The translations under genes were made by a program, and so were the position numbers. The notes beneath the pieces are model-generated. The model was not told the origin of the DNA and searched no databases. It was given only the letters and a program-made list of their open reading frames with translations. 47,198 nt of DNA, from positions 1 to 47,198 of the forward strand of contig JAHBWR010000013.1 in the NCBI GenBank assembly GCA_019636875.1, read 5' to 3'. Each line of letters starts with the position of its first letter. Positions within the stretch are counted from its first letter, which is position 1. Shown piece after piece: positions 44,695 to 47,198 of this stretch. Source of the DNA: Nitrospira sp. (GTDB lineage Bacteria > Nitrospirota > Nitrospiria > Nitrospirales > Nitrospiraceae).

Positions 44695-45477
44695 ATGAAT
44701 ATGCATCTGAGTCTGGAGATGGCTATGGGGGGATCTGCCTATCTGACTCCTGGTGTCGTTGACGCACGATTGTGGCAGGAGGCTCAGCATCGTGTTTTCC
44801 CAGCCCCTCCACGGTCTCTCTGGAGCCGGCTCACTGGGCTGGGAGGCGGTAGTGAGACACAAACGTTCCCGAAGGTCACCACCTATCCAAATGGAGATCG
44901 ACTCATTGAGCCCCAAGTTATTCCCATTCTCGATCACCTCATCCCTGATCTCTTGAACTGGGTCCAGTCCTGTCTCGCAACCCCTTCACAAGCCTCACGT
45001 GCGGCACTAGAGTACCTGAGAACGATCATGCCGACCCTCTATATGCGTGGGCACCAGCGCCTCTCTGAACCCAATCCCAACTTCTATATTCAGGTCACGT
45101 TTTCCGGCTGTGCTGGGATGGCCGAAACCTCTGCGCGGCTGTCCTCACACTGGGCAATGCTCTGGTACCGCACCAACCACGATCGACTCACGCGTGACTA
45201 CTTGGCCCCCGGTGGATTTCAGCCTGACCCTTACGACCCTGTTCAGGATGAGCCTCTGCTGTTTCTCCCTCTTGGTCAGCTTGGATATGTGGAGTATCTC
45301 CCTTCTGAGGTGCCCACTGCCCGACCCATAGTTGAGTTGGACCAGTCAATTATAGACTCCTGGTCTGGTGGGCTAGATATCGAAAGGGTCACAGAGGTGG
45401 TTGAGCGATATATGACGGTTCGACGGTGTCGCTGTCAGCTCTGTGAACCGGCATTGGGGGATATTCCGTTCGACTGA
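44695..45477 (+). CDS. hypothetical protein, cysteine pair at the C-terminus
   Basis: 260 residues from ATG at 44695 (44725 possible, with GGAG closer). Not recognised. It is soluble, proline-rich in the middle (GGFQPDPYDPVQDEPLLFLP) and ends with CRCQLC, a possible metal or disulphide site. It is followed 39 bases later by another unknown gene on the same strand; the two are probably co-transcribed and may act together. Confidence 0.65.
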   Translation: MNMHLSLEMAMGGSAYLTPGVVDARLWQEAQHRVFPAPPRSLWSRLTGLGGGSETQTFPKVTTYPNGDRLIEPQVIPILDHLIPDLLNWVQSCLATPSQASRAALEYLRTIMPTLYMRGHQRLSEPNPNFYIQVTFSGCAGMAETSARLSSHWAMLWYRTNHDRLTRDYLAPGGFQPDPYDPVQDEPLLFLPLGQLGYVEYLPSEVPTARPIVELDQSIIDSWSGGLDIERVTEVVERYMTVRRCRCQLCEPALGDIPFD

Positions 45478-45516
45478 CTCCCTGCGCATTCGGTCTGGTT
45501 CTTCGGTGGGGTCGAC

Positions 45517-46416
45517 ATGAAACTTCGTACGTGGCTCTATCCGCTGGATGAGTGCAGTGCCGAGATTGTGACCAGGCTCGCACCGCTGGCCGCAGCTGAG
45601 ATGGTCAACGGGCGATATCTCCTCGACCTCGATGATCCTGCACTTCCTGTTGTCCTCGATGAAGCAGAGTCGGTAAAAGGATTCTGGGTTTCTGTCCAGC
45701 CAGTATTTTCGTCAGCAGAACTTCGCACGGTCACCCACTTCGAACTTGTGTGCCGAAAACTCATCTCGGAGACGAGGAAGGACTTCGAGTGGAATAATGC
45801 GGCCAAGGATAAAGCACCCTTATTCAATGCCGGCGGCGAATCTCCAATTCGGTTACTTCGCGACTTGACTCTGACACACATTCGTCTAAAACCAAACATG
45901 GTCGGGGGGATTGGCGATTGGACTCAGGAGTATGTGGTTGGGTCAGGTGTGGCTACAGCGTTTCAGACGGCGAATCTATCAGGGCTCTCGTTCCTTCCTG
46001 TACGGAATGCAAAAACCGGCACGCCACATGAGGGCTTCTCGCAGATCTTCAGTGAATCGATCCTCAAACCAGCCACCATTGATTGCTCGGTGGAACGTAT
46101 CAACAGCCCCTTTCATGAAGAGAACGGACGACTCCGACACCTCGGGTGTCTGTCGTATGCGGCAGCTGAATTAGAGCACACGGAGGACTTCTCGCGGACA
46201 TCGGAGCCATGGGGAGGATGGCATGGGTGGCCGCTCTGGGTGGTCCGTGCCAAGGTCAAAGAGATTTTTACTGAACAGAAGCTGCGCGGCTGGGTGTTCG
46301 GTCCTGTCCTGAACACGAATACGGACTTGTACGCCGATTACGTGAGACAGTGGGAACGGCTCAGTCGTCTGGTTATGCAATGCACGAAGAGCAAGTTCAG
46401 TAGTGGACGGTGGTGA
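45517..46416 (+). CDS. hypothetical protein with repeated F..PV motif
   Basis: 299 residues, no signal peptide or membrane segment. Two segments resemble each other: SGVATAFQTANLSGLSFLPV near 145-165 and VRAKVKEIFTEQKLRGWVFG followed by PV near 245-266. This '(hydrophobic helix)-L.G..F.PV' pattern is what is seen in Imm11/DUF1629 and double-CXXCG families of deltaproteobacteria, though the CXXCG zinc motifs are absent. That relation is my inference from pattern only. It may be the partner of the gene upstream. Confidence 0.6.
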   Translation: MKLRTWLYPLDECSAEIVTRLAPLAAAEMVNGRYLLDLDDPALPVVLDEAESVKGFWVSVQPVFSSAELRTVTHFELVCRKLISETRKDFEWNNAAKDKAPLFNAGGESPIRLLRDLTLTHIRLKPNMVGGIGDWTQEYVVGSGVATAFQTANLSGLSFLPVRNAKTGTPHEGFSQIFSESILKPATIDCSVERINSPFHEENGRLRHLGCLSYAAAELEHTEDFSRTSEPWGGWHGWPLWVVRAKVKEIFTEQKLRGWVFGPVLNTNTDLYADYVRQWERLSRLVMQCTKSKFSSGRW

Positions 46417-46553
46417 GTTGAGATCGTAGTACTCAGCTGTTTGGTTAATGATAACTTCACACGCTGGACTTCTTTGACGTATTTCAGAGACGGGACAGCA
46501 GTTCGCAACAGAGCTTCTGAGCAGAGGTTCGTTCGATGAGCCGCATGGGCTGG

Positions 46554-47198
46554 TCAAAGCAATCCCATCACCAGTCCAATCCCTACGACAATAAGCAGTG
46601 CCGAAACCATTAGCTGGACCGACCGAAACGTAACCTTCCTGAGCATCTGTGCGCCAACGTAGGCTCCAAGAAAAGCCGATAGACAGGCGCCAATAACCAG
46701 CGGCCACTCGATGACCTCACCCTGAATCGTAGTACCTGCCCCATAAACACTCAGGCGGGCGATATCCACTAGAACGGCAAGCACCACGCCGGTGGCGACA
46801 AACGCTTCCTTCTTAAGGCCTGCTTTGATCAAGAACATGCTGCGGAAGGCGCCTTGATGCCCTGACAATCCACCGAAGAACCCACTGATGACGCCGCCGA
46901 CCGGGAGCCATTTGCGATCAAGCGCCGTCTTAGAAAAGGTTGGGGAAAGTTCCAAGGTAACGAAGGAAATAATGAGCACCCCGATGACTAACTTGAGTAG
47001 AGAGACCTGCCGAATGCTCCCAAATGCATAGTACTCATAGATCGGGTTGAGTTCCCCCAGATACGTCAGCAACGCGGCTCCGGCAAAGGAGGCCACAATT
47101 GCTGGTAGCCCGAACTTCATCAGGACAGAGAAGTCGGCCTTTCGTCCGAGCAACCCAATCTTGAAGAGGTTGTTGGCCAGATGGACCATGGCCGTCAT
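46554..47198 (-). CDS. TauE/SafE (TSUP) family transporter, cut by the window edge
   Basis: 214 residues visible, with about six membrane helices; the N-terminal part probably lies beyond the edge, since TAMVHLANNLFKIGLLG is a mid-protein signature of the family. The second half-repeat shows PVGGVISGFFGGLSGHQGAF, the conserved GxxxGxxGG element. The family exports or imports sulphite, sulphoacetate and other organosulphur anions. Substrate unknown. The gap 46417-46553 holds nothing recognisable. Confidence 0.85.
   Translation of the reverse strand: MTAMVHLANNLFKIGLLGRKADFSVLMKFGLPAIVASFAGAALLTYLGELNPIYEYYAFGSIRQVSLLKLVIGVLIISFVTLELSPTFSKTALDRKWLPVGGVISGFFGGLSGHQGAFRSMFLIKAGLKKEAFVATGVVLAVLVDIARLSVYGAGTTIQGEVIEWPLVIGACLSAFLGAYVGAQMLRKVTFRSVQLMVSALLIVVGIGLVMGLL

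Overview
This 47.2 kb window is bacterial chromosome: dense, moderately GC-rich, with short gaps and many overlapping start/stop codons. No rRNA, tRNA, CRISPR array, intact insertion sequence or prophage is visible. The gene set (F1-ATPase cluster, LarB/LarC, archaeal-type LOR/SDH protein beside an ArgZ-like hydrolase, UbiB-like kinase fusion, secreted HEAT proteins) suggests a Gram-negative of the Nitrospirota, probably a Nitrospira-like nitrifier. That placement is inference from gene style; no marker gene proves it.

Layout. 1-633: toxin-antitoxin pair of the Gp49/HigB type, cut by the left edge. 814-1896: secreted HEAT-repeat protein. 2041-7190: F1 part of ATP synthase (atpH-A-G-D-C) behind a strong-looking promoter, with a three-tier hairpin between atpD and atpC; no Fo gene is present. 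7325-9498: RluD-type pseudouridine synthase, a small unknown gene, a zinc-ribbon protein and a GNAT acetyltransferase. 9568-11090: two divergently transcribed paralogous outer-membrane beta-barrel genes. 11118-13762: zinc/manganese ABC importer. 13915-18000: AnmK, a DUF2726 protein, a YbgF/CpoB-like TPR protein, a REC-GGDEF diguanylate cyclase and a small lipoprotein. 18348-20173: a two-gene membrane motor resembling ZorA/ZorB of the Zorya anti-phage system without visible Zorya effector genes, with a perfect palindrome just upstream.

20177-24562 is one tightly overlapping minus-strand operon: larC, a CaCA cation exchanger, pdxA, an unknown gene and rsmA. 24746-27653: a FlgD-like secreted protein, larB, gpsA and a zinc-ribbon membrane protein. 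27660-29701: an ArgZ-like arginine dihydrolase and an AgrE/LOR-SDH ornithine cyclodeaminase candidate as separate genes overlapping by 4 bp; in cyanobacteria these are domains of one protein, so the pair predicts arginine to ornithine to proline with release of ammonia. Then come truD, a metallophosphoesterase, a membrane HEAT protein, a universal-stress-protein/UbiB kinase fusion, a large SAM-cyclase-AAA-TPR signalling protein, an MBL-fold hydrolase and a SirB1-like protein. 40144-42596: an export ABC transporter with a LON-domain protein. 42780-43904: a CrtC/AttH-like lipocalin-fold protein followed by a good terminator. 44275-46416: three genes I could not name. The right edge cuts a TauE/SafE family transporter.

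Most worth following up: the orphan ZorAB-like motor, the split ArgZ/AgrE pair, the USP-UbiB fusion, and the structured atpD-atpC spacer.
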